This document shows, piece after piece, positions 1-6,149 of a stretch of DNA of 12,481 bases. Numbering within the stretch: position 1 is the first letter of the stretch; each line of letters opens with the position of its first letter. A model generated the notes under the pieces. The model saw only the letters and a list, made by a program, of their open reading frames with translations. It searched no databases and was not told the DNA's origin. Position numbers and translations under genes: made by a program. Source of the stretch: CAG-390 sp045543615. GTDB lineage: Bacteria; Bacillota; Clostridia; Oscillospirales; CAG-272. The stretch spans positions 1-12,481 of the forward strand of contig JAZPXL010000044.1 of NCBI GenBank assembly GCA_045543615.1, read 5' to 3'.

Positions 1-14
1 CTTTCAAAAAGGTA

Positions 15-43
15 TTGCAATTTGAGATAAGATGTGATATAAT
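15..43 (+). promoter_or_regulatory. sigma-A type promoter of tRNA-Glu
   Basis: TTGCAA (15-20) and TATAAT (38-43) are separated by 17 bases, and a TG dinucleotide one base before the -10 makes it an extended -10. The tRNA starts 20 bases after the -10. Position and quality suggest it drives the tRNA gene alone. Confidence 0.85.
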
Positions 44-63
44 ATCAAAGCACCGAAAAACAA

Positions 64-138
64 GGCCCGTTGGTCAAGCGGTTAAGACACTAGCCTCTCA
101 CGCTGGGAACATGGGTTCGATTCCCGTACGGGTCACCA
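64..138 (+). tRNA. tRNA-Glu, anticodon CTC
   Basis: The cloverleaf can be folded by eye. The acceptor arm GGCCCGT (64-70) pairs with ACGGGTC (128-134), followed by discriminator A135 and an encoded CCA (136-138). The anticodon stem CTAGC/GCTGG encloses a 7-base loop with CTC in the anticodon position, so it reads GAG codons. The T-arm contains GGGTTCGATTCCC. The gene stands alone, with its own promoter upstream and a strong hairpin terminator directly downstream. tRNA genes are common integration targets, but I saw no second copy of its 3' end in the window. Confidence 0.96.
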
Positions 139-143
139 AACGT

Positions 144-193
144 AACAAATCCGAACTATTTCGTAAATCGAAATTGGTTCGGATTTGTTTTTT
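144..193 (+). terminator. intrinsic terminator of tRNA-Glu
   Basis: A perfect 13-bp stem, AACAAATCCGAAC (144-156) with GTTCGGATTTGTT (177-189), is closed by a 20-base loop and runs into a T tract on the plus strand. Confidence 0.88.
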
Positions 194-223
194 ACTATAA
201 CTATTCTAATTAATAAATGAACC

Positions 224-260
224 GCCGCTGAGAAATCTCACGAAACCTCAGCGGCTTTTC
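224..260. terminator. hairpin between convergent units, probably a terminator
   Basis: GCCGCTGAG (224-232) pairs with CTCAGCGGC (247-255). Four T residues follow on the plus strand. The minus-strand regulator gene ends 25 bases to the right, so the hairpin could end that transcript too, although its minus-strand T tract is weak. Confidence 0.65.
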
Positions 261-284
261 TCATTTCATCACCTTGATAATCTA

Positions 285-1292
285 TCAGATCCAGGGTTTG
301 TATTCGTCGAGTTCCACTTTATGATACACTTCACGATATTCTTTCAGGCGCTGTTCTTTGCATCTTTCCCATATGCTGTCGTCATAGAAATCACGAATCA
401 GATGATATGCACGCTCGATCATGGTATCACACTCTTCTAAACGTCCGAGTTTGTACAGACATCCGGCAGATGCAAGTCTGGCAAGTCCTTCCGCTACATA
501 CGGTCCTTGTAATAGTGCATATTCATTGGAAATTTTTCTATTCCAGAAACGCTCGATCAAATCTGCAGCTTCTTCAAAAGACCAAAGCGCATTTTCGTAA
601 TCGCCGACCGCAAAAAAACTGTATCCTTCTGCTTCACATACCATGTGCAATTCCTGATGCGCCCACCGTTTCCATTCTCTTGTTTCATGCAAACGATCTT
701 CTTCACTCAAAAACATCGTGGTACAGCGCATCCGATCATAAATATCCAAATGATACCGATATGGCATGGATTCGATTAGCTTTTTTCCTTCGTTATATCG
801 ACCGGTTGTGATATAGATATCTGCCATATCGCCCATTACACCGAGATAGATAAAGGAATCCTCACATTCTTCGCAGATCTGTTTTCCGAGTTCCAGCGCT
901 TTTTCCACAAGATCAGTTCTGCCATGTGCCCGGATCTGTGCGGCATACCTCTCCAGCAGTTCGCGTTTCAGAATATATCCGGTTGGATAATCGGATATTC
1001 CTGCAAGAAGGATTTTTTCAGCCTCTGCAAACGGGCGTCCGCCTCTGGAGTTATACAGTACATTCATAATATTTTCTTCCAGTTTGTCCACATCATAATT
1101 GAACAGCGTATCCATGCTTACACCAAAATACCCCGCAATTATCGGAAGCATGGCGATATCCGGATATCCTGTACTCATTTCCCATTTAGAAACCGCCTGA
1201 GAAGTGATACCAAGGGCAGAAGCCAATTGTTCTTGGGTGATTCCTTTTTTCTTACGCAATTCGCGTATTTTATTTCCAATATTCATTTCCAT
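285..1292 (-). CDS. XRE-family DNA-binding regulator with helical-repeat C-terminus
   Basis: 335-residue protein. Residues about 4-65 are an XRE/Cro-type helix-turn-helix: the segments GITQEQLASALGITSQAVSKW and YPDIAMLPIIAGYFGVSMDTL match the five-helix family pattern. Residues about 75-330 are rich in amphipathic helices with spaced aromatic and alanine positions, as in the TPR-like domains of Clostridia XRE regulators that sense a peptide or metabolite; no enzymatic motif is visible. The ATG at 1292 has AGGGAG 8 bases upstream, which supports this start over the Met two codons later. A good promoter lies at 1342-1370. The gene is monocistronic as far as the window shows. The helix-turn-helix assignment is secure; ligand and targets cannot be told from sequence. 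Confidence 0.9.
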   Translation of the reverse strand: MEMNIGNKIRELRKKKGITQEQLASALGITSQAVSKWEMSTGYPDIAMLPIIAGYFGVSMDTLFNYDVDKLEENIMNVLYNSRGGRPFAEAEKILLAGISDYPTGYILKRELLERYAAQIRAHGRTDLVEKALELGKQICEECEDSFIYLGVMGDMADIYITTGRYNEGKKLIESMPYRYHLDIYDRMRCTTMFLSEEDRLHETREWKRWAHQELHMVCEAEGYSFFAVGDYENALWSFEEAADLIERFWNRKISNEYALLQGPYVAEGLARLASAGCLYKLGRLEECDTMIERAYHLIRDFYDDSIWERCKEQRLKEYREVYHKVELDEYKPWI

Positions 1293-1341
1293 TGTTATTG
1301 CTCCCTTCGGAAAATTCAGCGTAGGTACCTTGCTTGATTAT

Positions 1342-1370
1342 AGTATAACATACATTTATCAATGAATCAA
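1342..1370 (-). promoter_or_regulatory. promoter of the XRE/TPR-like regulator
   Basis: Read on the minus strand: TTGATT (1370-1365), a 17-base spacer, then TATACT (1347-1342). The regulator start codon is 50 bases downstream. A second TATAAT overlaps just downstream but has no suitably spaced -35. Confidence 0.7.
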
Positions 1371-1441
1371 CAACCGCGTTTTTGAAAAAATACAACGGAT
1401 AGTTGGATAATATGGAAAGGATAATTAGTATTAATAAAGGT

Positions 1442-1477
1442 ACAGCCGAGAGCAACCAAACGGTTACTCTCGGCTGT
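1442..1477. repeat. long hairpin sharing its stem with the one at 1657-1687
   Basis: ACAGCCGAGAG (1442-1452) pairs with CTCTCGGCTGT (1467-1477); inside it AACC pairs with GGTT, giving a near-continuous 15-bp stem with one mismatch. Neither strand has a strong T tract next to it, so a terminator role is not obvious. The stretch 1293-1710 holds no credible gene: it contains the promoter above, this hairpin, a smaller stem (1546-1573) and the terminator hairpin at 1652-1687. Confidence 0.7.
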
Positions 1478-1545
1478 GAACTTTATTGGTTTTCGAAATA
1501 AGGCTTTGTTCGGTTACAGGTAAAATTGTAATAACGTTGTCTTGC

Positions 1546-1573
1546 ATTGATAAATTGGTACGCCATTATCAAT
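1546..1573. repeat. inverted repeat inside the gene-poor stretch
   Basis: ATTGATAA (1546-1553) pairs with TTATCAAT (1566-1573), and TGG pairs with CCA nearer a TACG loop. It lies midway between the two hairpins with the GCCGAGAG stem. Function unknown; it could be part of a structured RNA or chance in AT-rich DNA. Confidence 0.45.
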
Positions 1574-1651
1574 AACGGACGGATTTCGGGATTGCTCCAC
1601 TTATAATACACCTTGATTATTCTATCATCCAATGTTAAGCTAGGGCAAATT

Positions 1652-1687
1652 AAAAAGCCGAGAGATACCATTATAGTTACTCTCGGC
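1652..1687 (-). terminator. intrinsic terminator of the toxin-antitoxin operon
   Basis: GCCGAGAG (1657-1664) and CTCTCGGC (1680-1687) form an 8-bp GC-rich stem. Read on the minus strand the hairpin is followed directly by TTTTTAATTT, and it lies 24 bases after the antitoxin stop codon. Confidence 0.8.
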
Positions 1688-1710
1688 AATTTTGAATTGT
1701 CACATTAGTA

Positions 1711-2805
1711 CTAATCACTAATGGGTCTAATTTGGTATTTAGTCCTCAAATCATGATAGTATGAAGGATGAATCATTTTTTCATTTATCAATCGTCCAAC
1801 CACTATGCCGGGATGAATATCTATTGATCTTGCAAACGAAACGATGCTTGATTTTGTGATTCTACTTGTTTGTATGTACTTATTAAACTTATCAGCCGGT
1901 ATCAACGTGTTTCTTGAAAACAAATTTGCTTCATCTTCTAAAGTAGCATCAATATCTGTTTGATAAATACCACTTATGATTGTTTTCGTAATTTTCTTTT
2001 GGAGAACGTGTTTAATTTCATGGAATAACGAGAACCAAAACACATCTGCATAATGCATTCGATCATTAATTGCAAGAACTACTTTTTGCTTATTGATCCA
2101 CTTAACAGCCCCATTAATACCGCAATTCTTTAACTGTGGCAATAACACAAAGCATATTCCACAATCCTTAAACATCTCAACCAATCTTGGATAAAACTCT
2201 CGTGGAGATTGCAATGTCATCGATCTAATTTCAGGAATGTATGATTTAAGTTTCTGTTCATTGAAATCACCGCAATCCATATCTCGTCCAATGTTGACAG
2301 CGGTTTGCAACCATGCATTTGCGTTTATTATGTTCTTTTCTTCTATAGTTTTTATTCCAGTTCTAAAATTAGCTAACAAATCCGGTTCCTTCAAGGTTGT
2401 CAAATTAGACACCTTGAAGTATGAACACAAGTTTTGGATTTTTTCCAGGATACTTGAGGTTTGAGGCAGAATGCCAAGTTTGGTGAAAAATGAATAATCA
2501 ATAAGAGATGCAATTTCTTTTTGTTGATCAAAAACCTGCTCTTTTTCAATTTCCAAAACTTTCTTTGAGTATTCTTGTTGTAGGTTTAGCCAAACGTCAA
2601 TACTCATTCCAAACATATTGGAAAGTTTCAATGCCATATCTTCGGACAAATCGGTTTCTCCACGAACAAGCAAGCTAATTGTTTTGGCAGACACTCCCAT
2701 GCGAAGAGCAAATTCTTCTTGTGTAATCTCCAATTCGTCAATTAATTGATTCACATAATAGCCCGGGTGAAAAGCATACAAATCTTTGTAATGTTTACTA
2801 TTCAT
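1711..2805 (-). CDS. HigA-like antitoxin: XRE domain plus ImmA/IrrE-type metallopeptidase domain
   Basis: 364-residue protein. Residues about 14-80 are an XRE helix-turn-helix of the HigA type (LGI-like ITQEEFALRMGVSAKTISLL, then the long recognition and dimer helices). Residues about 205-335 carry an ImmA/IrrE-like zinc peptidase domain: HEIKH at 262-266 is the HExxH metal site, and DEANLF at 291-296 supplies the usual third acidic ligand. HigA antitoxins fused to this domain are known and longer than the roughly 100-residue classical form. The start codon overlaps the end of the toxin gene by 8 bases, so the two are translationally coupled. Expected role: neutralise the toxin and repress the shared promoter. 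Whether the peptidase is active, and on what, cannot be told. Confidence 0.9.
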   Translation of the reverse strand: MNSKHYKDLYAFHPGYYVNQLIDELEITQEEFALRMGVSAKTISLLVRGETDLSEDMALKLSNMFGMSIDVWLNLQQEYSKKVLEIEKEQVFDQQKEIASLIDYSFFTKLGILPQTSSILEKIQNLCSYFKVSNLTTLKEPDLLANFRTGIKTIEEKNIINANAWLQTAVNIGRDMDCGDFNEQKLKSYIPEIRSMTLQSPREFYPRLVEMFKDCGICFVLLPQLKNCGINGAVKWINKQKVVLAINDRMHYADVFWFSLFHEIKHVLQKKITKTIISGIYQTDIDATLEDEANLFSRNTLIPADKFNKYIQTSRITKSSIVSFARSIDIHPGIVVGRLINEKMIHPSYYHDLRTKYQIRPISD

Positions 2806-3157
2806 AATGCTTACTAACCTCTTCTATTCTTAAAATTCGTATTTGCTTACATTTACTAAAAAATTTATCGTCTTTAACTACAATGTTTTCGGAATCATCG
2901 AGTGGAACAACGATTAACCGATACATATTTTTTCTTCCGGATATATCGAGTCCGAAACTGTTCTTTATATAAAAATCAGTTGGATGAAAATGCAACTGAG
3001 GAAAAGCAATAAGATCTGACAAAACCGGAGAACGGTCAATAAGGTTAATGACACCTTGCAAATCCTCAAAATAACGCATATCGTTGAAGAACTTTTTTGC
3101 CGCTTTTTCAGTAGTGCAAAGGTTTTTAACAGATGCGTCTTTGTATATAATTTTCAT
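2798..3157 (-). CDS. HigB-like toxin (RelE/ParE superfamily)
   Basis: 119-residue basic protein beginning MKIIYKDASVKNLC. It has the RelE/ParE layout: two N-terminal helices, then a beta-rich C-terminal half with FGLDISGRKNMYRLIVVP and a final IRILRIEEVSKHY strand-helix. Family members of this type are usually ribosome-dependent mRNA interferases. An earlier in-frame start 12 codons upstream is less likely, because it would lie inside the operator and before the Shine-Dalgarno site (AAGGAGGG, plus-strand 3171-3178). The ATG at 3157 lies 13 bases from that site, rather far. The toxin-first order and the overlap with the antitoxin are typical of higBA loci. The call rests on layout and the antitoxin partner more than on catalytic residues. 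Confidence 0.8.
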   Translation of the reverse strand: MKIIYKDASVKNLCTTEKAAKKFFNDMRYFEDLQGVINLIDRSPVLSDLIAFPQLHFHPTDFYIKNSFGLDISGRKNMYRLIVVPLDDSENIVVKDDKFFSKCKQIRILRIEEVSKHYE

Positions 3158-3176
3158 TAATGCAGCCAAGCCCTCC

Positions 3177-3211
3177 TTAAAATAAATTACCAATTAGGTA
3201 ATTTATTTTAA
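3177..3211. promoter_or_regulatory. operator: perfect 15-bp inverted repeat
   Basis: TTAAAATAAATTACC (3177-3191) and GGTAATTTATTTTAA (3197-3211) are perfect inverted copies around the 5-base spacer AATTA. The repeat spans the -10 and transcription start and reaches the Shine-Dalgarno site of the toxin gene. This is where HigA-type antitoxins bind to autoregulate, so I infer that the antitoxin is the ligand. In RNA the repeat would also fold next to the ribosome binding site. Confidence 0.8.
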
Positions 3212-3233
3212 CATATATTCCGGACTTTGTCAA
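3205..3233 (-). promoter_or_regulatory. promoter of the toxin-antitoxin operon
   Basis: Minus strand: consensus TTGACA (3233-3228), a 17-base spacer, then TAAAAT (3210-3205) preceded by TGT as an extended -10. The -10 sits inside the right arm of the inverted repeat at 3177-3211, so a protein bound there would block polymerase. Confidence 0.85.
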
Positions 3234-3253
3234 TAGGCTCACATTATTTTATC

Positions 3254-3677
3254 ATGCTTTTCTTGAATTTTTTGTCTCATTTAGCGTTTTATTGATAAGA
3301 TTATTCATCTTCCATTCTTTAAACTCTCTCTGCCCTTCCTCGGATTCAAAGTAAGCAACGATATCCGGCATAAGACAACGTGCGATCTCTTTGCGGATGT
3401 GTTCCGGTATTTGCGGAATGTGGCTCTATCCGCGTGCGCTGCGGAAAGCAAATTCGAGGCGCAAAAGGAAGCGTTTGAACCAACATGCATTAATATATTC
3501 TTCACGCAGAAACCAAGTGGCGAGGATTTCTTGTTCTTTCCTCTGCCGTTCCGATTCTATCTCACGCTGCTTACGCTGAACTTCTTCCCAATCCTCTATG
3601 TTCTCTCCCTCGCGAAGAACAGTGCGGTTATCGTGAAGCAGGGCGTTTGCTCGCTTCAAGAAATTCTTAAAAGTCAT
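3254..3677 (-). pseudogene. small hypothetical gene interrupted by an in-frame TAG
   Basis: From ATG at 3677 the frame runs 83 residues to TAG at 3428-3426, then continues in the same frame for 57 more codons to TGA at 3254-3252. The part after the stop is protein-like and highly charged (HIRKEIARCLMPDIVAYFES, then EEGQREFKEWKMNN), and the part before has a coiled-coil-like stretch (EDWEEVQRKQREIESERQRK). Together they would make a 141-codon gene. GGAGG stands 13 bases before the start. I do not recognise the product. It lies downstream of the zinc-ribbon remnant and probably in the same transcript from the promoter at 4126-4154. A nonsense mutation is the simplest reading; the 83-residue N-terminal part may still be made. 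Confidence 0.6.
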
Positions 3678-3825
3678 CTTAATTTTTCAACCTCCTCGTA
3701 ATTATTTGCAAAAACTTGTTGTTTTACAAAAAACTTTTCAATCAATGCGCAGAAAATCGAAGCATTTTTATAAAAAATATTTTAAATTGCTTCTAGAACA
3801 ATGAGAGAATACTCAAAAAAGTCTC

Positions 3826-4107
3826 TCAAAAACACGTGCACACGCTTTTTGAAATTGTGCACTCATGTAACGCGCGTCGAATTTGATAAAGCTCTTCAAA
3901 TCGCCTTAAATCTCGCTCAAGCTTGCGAAGGGCGTTGCCAGTCGCTGTGATAGGCGAGCGAATGAGCACGCCTTTATCCTGCTTTGAAATCGGGAATCGG
4001 TGATTTTGAGCATCTCCATGAAAAACCATCTCAATTTCCACTTTTTATTTGTTTACTGCGTAATCGTTTTTGCATGTTGAACAAACATACTTCAAGTCGA
4101 TTTCCAA
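3826..4107 (-). pseudogene. remnant of a small zinc-ribbon-like gene with an in-frame TAA
   Basis: The minus strand holds two protein-like stretches in one frame separated by TAA at 4047-4045. The first, from a possible TTG at 4107, reads LEIDLKYVCSTCKNDYAVNK and contains a CxxC zinc-ribbon-like pair. The second starts VEIEMVFHGDAQNHRFPI and ends in a basic helix (ALRKLERDLRRFEELYQIRR) at TGA 3828-3826. The second part could be expressed alone from GTG 4041 or ATG 4029 (67-71 residues), but neither has a convincing ribosome binding site. The promoter at 4126-4154 lies directly upstream. It is the first gene of the unit divergent from the S24 repressor. Alternative: a short intact gene plus an unrelated leader. 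Function unknown. Confidence 0.5.
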
Positions 4108-4125
4108 CCATCTTTGGTATTCGTT

Positions 4126-4154
4126 ATTATAACATAATGATATTGTATTGTCAA
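4126..4154 (-). promoter_or_regulatory. minus-strand promoter of the divergent switch
   Basis: Minus strand: TTGACA (4154-4149), a 17-base spacer, then TATAAT (4131-4126) with an extended TGT. This is a full-consensus promoter, stronger by eye than the repressor promoter facing it. Its spacer contains a half-site of the repressor operator (plus-strand TTGTAT at 4143-4148). Confidence 0.85.
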
Positions 4155-4184
4155 TAGGAATATATAATATTTTTGGAGTTTCTA

Positions 4185-4213
4185 TTGACAAATACAAGTT
4201 TGTATGGTAAAAT
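4185..4213 (+). promoter_or_regulatory. promoter of the S24 repressor gene
   Basis: TTGACA (4185-4190), a 17-base spacer and TAAAAT (4208-4213). The ATG is 31 bases further on. Its -35 and the opposing one are arms of a 10-bp inverted repeat (TTGTCAATAG at 4148-4157, CTATTGACAA at 4182-4191). Confidence 0.87.
4192..4205. promoter_or_regulatory. probable repressor operator between -35 and -10
   Basis: ATACAA-GT-TTGTAT is a perfect palindrome filling most of the spacer of the repressor promoter. A related but degenerate site lies in the opposing promoter (4134-4148, with an intact TTGTAT half). Position and symmetry fit binding by a dimeric helix-turn-helix repressor; that the S24 protein is the ligand is inference. 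Confidence 0.65.
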
Positions 4214-4244
4214 AGATGCGTAATACACTTGGAGGTATATCCGT

Positions 4245-4955
4245 ATGAGCTTTATTGGTGAACAGATAAAGAAGTACCGTAATATAAAAGGCATGACTCA
4301 GCAGGACATTGCTGATGCACTCGGTGAGAGCTCTGGCAGAGTGATCTATAACTGGGAGAAAGGTATCGGTCGTCCTGATTGCGATAAATTGGCGAAGCTT
4401 TGCGACCTGCTCGGCGTATCTGCGGATGAGCTTATCGGATGCAAGTCCATGGCGCAACGCCCTACGGCTACCGAGTGGAGCACATTACAAAAATACCGCG
4501 CCCTTGACGAGCACGGTAAAGAGGTTGTTGATTATTTGATCGACAGCGAATATAAACGTGTGACGGCACTGACAAGAAAGCCCAAGCCGAGAATGCTAAA
4601 GATTGATTGGTTTACTCTCCCTGCATCCGCAGGTACAGGCAATATCCTTGACAGTGAGCTGGCAGAGGAACTTCTCGTTCCCGAGAGCGCAGAAGCAGAA
4701 CAGGCTGACTTCGTTATATCGGTTGGCGGCGACAGTATGGAACCTACCTATCACGATGGTGACAAGGTCTTTGTTGATAAGTGCGACTCAGTCGATATTG
4801 GTGAGGTTGGTATCTTCGTTGTGAACGGTGACGTTTATATCAAGGAACTTGGTAGCAAGTGCCTGATCTCGCATAATGAAAAATATAAACCCATTCGCAT
4901 CGGTGAGAACGATAGCGTTTACTGTTGTGGTAGGGTTATTGGAACAGTTGAATAA
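4245..4955 (+). CDS. XRE/S24 self-cleaving repressor (CI/LexA-like)
   Basis: 236-residue protein with two domains. Residues 5-64 are an XRE helix-turn-helix (GMTQQDIADALGESSGRVIYNW and the CDKLAKLCDLLGVSADEL helices). Residues about 120-236 are a peptidase S24 domain: a probable cleavage site ASAG at 127-130 (between Ala129 and Gly130), nucleophile Ser164 in GGDSMEPTYHDGD, and general-base Lys200 in VYIKEL. In this family RecA-ssDNA stimulates autocleavage, which lifts repression after DNA damage. GGAGG lies 9 bases before the ATG. It is transcribed divergently from the damaged minus-strand genes, the arrangement of phage and integrative-element lysogeny switches. All key residues are present, so the regulator looks functional although its target operon is broken. 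Confidence 0.93.
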   Translation: MSFIGEQIKKYRNIKGMTQQDIADALGESSGRVIYNWEKGIGRPDCDKLAKLCDLLGVSADELIGCKSMAQRPTATEWSTLQKYRALDEHGKEVVDYLIDSEYKRVTALTRKPKPRMLKIDWFTLPASAGTGNILDSELAEELLVPESAEAEQADFVISVGGDSMEPTYHDGDKVFVDKCDSVDIGEVGIFVVNGDVYIKELGSKCLISHNEKYKPIRIGENDSVYCCGRVIGTVE

Positions 4956-4958
4956 TTA

Positions 4959-5000
4959 AAGGAGATCTCGATCGATTTGATCGAGATCTCCTTCTTTATT
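4959..5000. terminator. bidirectional terminator between convergent genes
   Basis: AAGGAGATCTCGATC (4959-4973) and GATCGAGATCTCCTT (4979-4993) form a perfect 15-bp stem around loop GATTT. The plus strand continues CTTTATTTTAAT; the minus strand continues TAATTATTC. It sits 3 bases after the repressor stop and just after the stop of the minus-strand gene. Confidence 0.85.
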
Positions 5001-5303
5001 TTAATCTACAAATAACTTCCTATACTCCCTCATCACGATCTCGTTCATCTGCTCCACGGAATCGGCACAATTATTATCGTGCCAAGTAGTGATGACGGCG
5101 CGGAGTCCGTTGACAAAGAACGTGATTTTATAGTCGCCGGTGGAGTTGTAGCTTTCGGTTTTGAAACGAGCGCGGAGCTGCTCGGCGTTGGTTTTTACAT
5201 AGTCAAACACCCAAGTGAAGTCCTCGGCGGTATCGCACAACTCGGTGACGGTTGCATCGTCCGAGAGCATTTTCATAATAGCGTTTTTGATTTCAATTTT
5301 CAT
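5001..5303 (-). pseudogene. short TetR-like protein, probably an internally deleted regulator
   Basis: The open frame is 100 residues with a good ribosome binding site (TGAGGTG, 7 bases before ATG 5303). The first 25 residues (MKIEIKNAIMKMLSDDATVT then ELCDTA) resemble helix 1-2 of a TetR DNA-binding domain, but the recognition helix that should follow is missing. The sequence jumps to what resembles the ligand-domain end of such regulators (YKITFFVNGLRAVITTWHDN, then SVEQMNEIVMREYRKLF). TetR proteins are normally about 180-200 residues, so I infer an in-frame internal deletion of about 80-100 codons. It could still be translated but should not bind DNA. It follows the gene ending at 5313 by 9 bases, so the two were one operon. 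Alternative: an unrelated small protein of unknown function. Confidence 0.55.
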
Positions 5304-5312
5304 ATTCGCACC

Positions 5313-5608
5313 TCATTTCATCAACTCGTCGGTCATGCGAATAATCTCGGGGCGAGCTTCTTGCGTTTTGCCATTACGATAGCGTTATAGATGGGATAGG
5401 TGAGGCTTGCGAGAATGCCACCGACGATGCCGATTGTAATACCGATAACCATAGCCATATCTTTGTATGAACCGAGGATTTCTCCGAGGTCGGTCATACA
5501 AAGGCTCATTCCAAAGCCGAGGATCAATGTTCCGATCACACCAAAAACAAGTGCTACCGCCTGTGCGGTATTGGTTACACTTGCATCCAATCGGCGCAGG
5601 CGAGCCAT
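5313..5608 (-). pseudogene. small two-helix membrane protein gene, 5'-truncated and frameshifted
   Basis: The readable part begins near KMARLRRLDASVTNTAQ and contains two hydrophobic segments (AVALVFGVIGTLILGFGMSL and MAMVIGITIGIVGGILASL) joined by a short loop, then YPIYNAIVMAKRKKLAP. Similar short proteins of Clostridia have about 20-30 further residues at the start; here that part is replaced by palindromic DNA (5628-5678), and no ribosome binding site precedes the ATG at 5608. The open frame stops at 5333. In the neighbouring frame the sequence continues EIIRMTDELMK to TGA at 5315-5313, exactly where the next gene's ribosome binding site begins, so a one-base loss near 5350 is likely. Some relatives carry a doubtful 'dihydropteridine reductase' label; function unknown. 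Confidence 0.6.
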
Positions 5609-5627
5609 CTTATGATGCTCGAAGATC

Positions 5628-5678
5628 TGCAAGCTCGCTTGCAAGGCGTAGGGCAAGCAAATATTCGCCGTAGGCGAA
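5628..5678. repeat. two short palindromes at the edge of the hairpin tract
   Basis: TGCAAGC-TC-GCTTGCA (5628-5643) and TTCGCC-GTA-GGCGAA (5664-5678). They begin 20 bases upstream of the truncated membrane-protein frame and have the same stem-GTA-stem style as the arrays to the right, so they mark the left boundary of the palindromic tract. Confidence 0.7.
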
Positions 5679-5727
5679 ATTCCCGTGTTGTGTGTGGTGT
5701 TTTTTGATTTTCATACAATCCCTCTGT

Positions 5728-5877
5728 CACACCGAAGGTGTGTATATCATCAAGGCGAAGCCTTGTATCATTTGCGCCGTCAGGTGCAACATCATTTGTG
5801 CCGCAGGCGCAACATCATTGGGCGTAAGCCCACATCATTTGCACCGAAGGTGCAACATCATTTACGCCGTCAGGCGT
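5728..5877. repeat. hairpin array 1 (7 short hairpins)
   Basis: Seven hairpins start at 5728, 5751, 5772, 5796, 5819, 5839 and 5864, spaced 20-25 bases. Stems are 5-7 bp (for example CACACC-GAA-GGTGTG, CAAGGC-GAA-GCCTTG, TGGGC-GTAA-GCCCA) with 3-4 base loops GAA, GTCA, GCA or GTAA. Linkers are near-constant, ATCATT or TATCATCA. No stem-spanning frame looks like protein. The last six hairpins recur in the same order in array 2 (6429-6555). Confidence 0.85.
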
Positions 5878-5886
5878 GTATCCCCC

Positions 5887-6149
5887 CCCTCTCCGTCACG
5901 GCTTTCGCCGTGCCACCTCCCTTTACACAAGTGAGGCTTTCTTTTATCCACCGTTTTGACGTTCTTTTATAGTGTGACTTTTTTATCAAATTTCGGCTAA
6001 ATCACACCTCATCCACCGCTCTCGCGGTCCCCCTTCTCCCACTGGAGAAGGCTAACTTTACGGCATCGTTTGGGGTGTTCTGTATATTGGCAAAACGAAA
6101 AGATTTTCCTTTACGGACCGTCGAGGACGCCGGTCCCTACGGGTTTGGA
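5887..6149. repeat. long palindromic unit, copy A
   Basis: A 263-base unit that is a chain of hairpins: CACGGC/GCCGTG (5897-5912), GTGTGA/TCACAC, ACCGC/GCGGT, CCTTCTCC-CACT-GGAGAAGG (6032-6051) and GGACCG/CGGTCC. Copies B (6563-6914) and C (6978-7171) match it closely outside the loops. No coding potential. Together with arrays 1-3 it fills the stretch from about 5680 to 7360, which holds no gene. Confidence 0.85.

Noticed and set aside
64..138. tRNA-Glu as attachment site of an integrated element
   Set aside because: No direct repeat of its 3' end and no integrase were found in the window; the other end could lie outside, but nothing here supports it.
1483..1689. 68-codon minus-strand frame between the twin hairpins
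   Set aside because: It starts at TTG inside the terminator hairpin without a ribosome binding site, and the product matches nothing I know.
3802..3828. Hairpin TGAGAG/CTCTCA as terminator of the zinc-ribbon remnant
   Set aside because: The stem is only 6 bp, with a bulge above it, and no T tract follows on the minus strand.
3254..4107. Stop-codon reassignment (TAA/TAG read as an amino acid)
   Set aside because: TAA ends the S24 repressor and the core genes, TAG ends both toxin and antitoxin genes, and nearby genes show independent damage, so decay is simpler.
4031..4111. 26-codon leader-peptide frame (ATG 4111 to TGA 4031) ending one base before ATG 4029
   Set aside because: No Shine-Dalgarno site, and the overlapping frame with CxxC looks more protein-like; kept only as a possibility.
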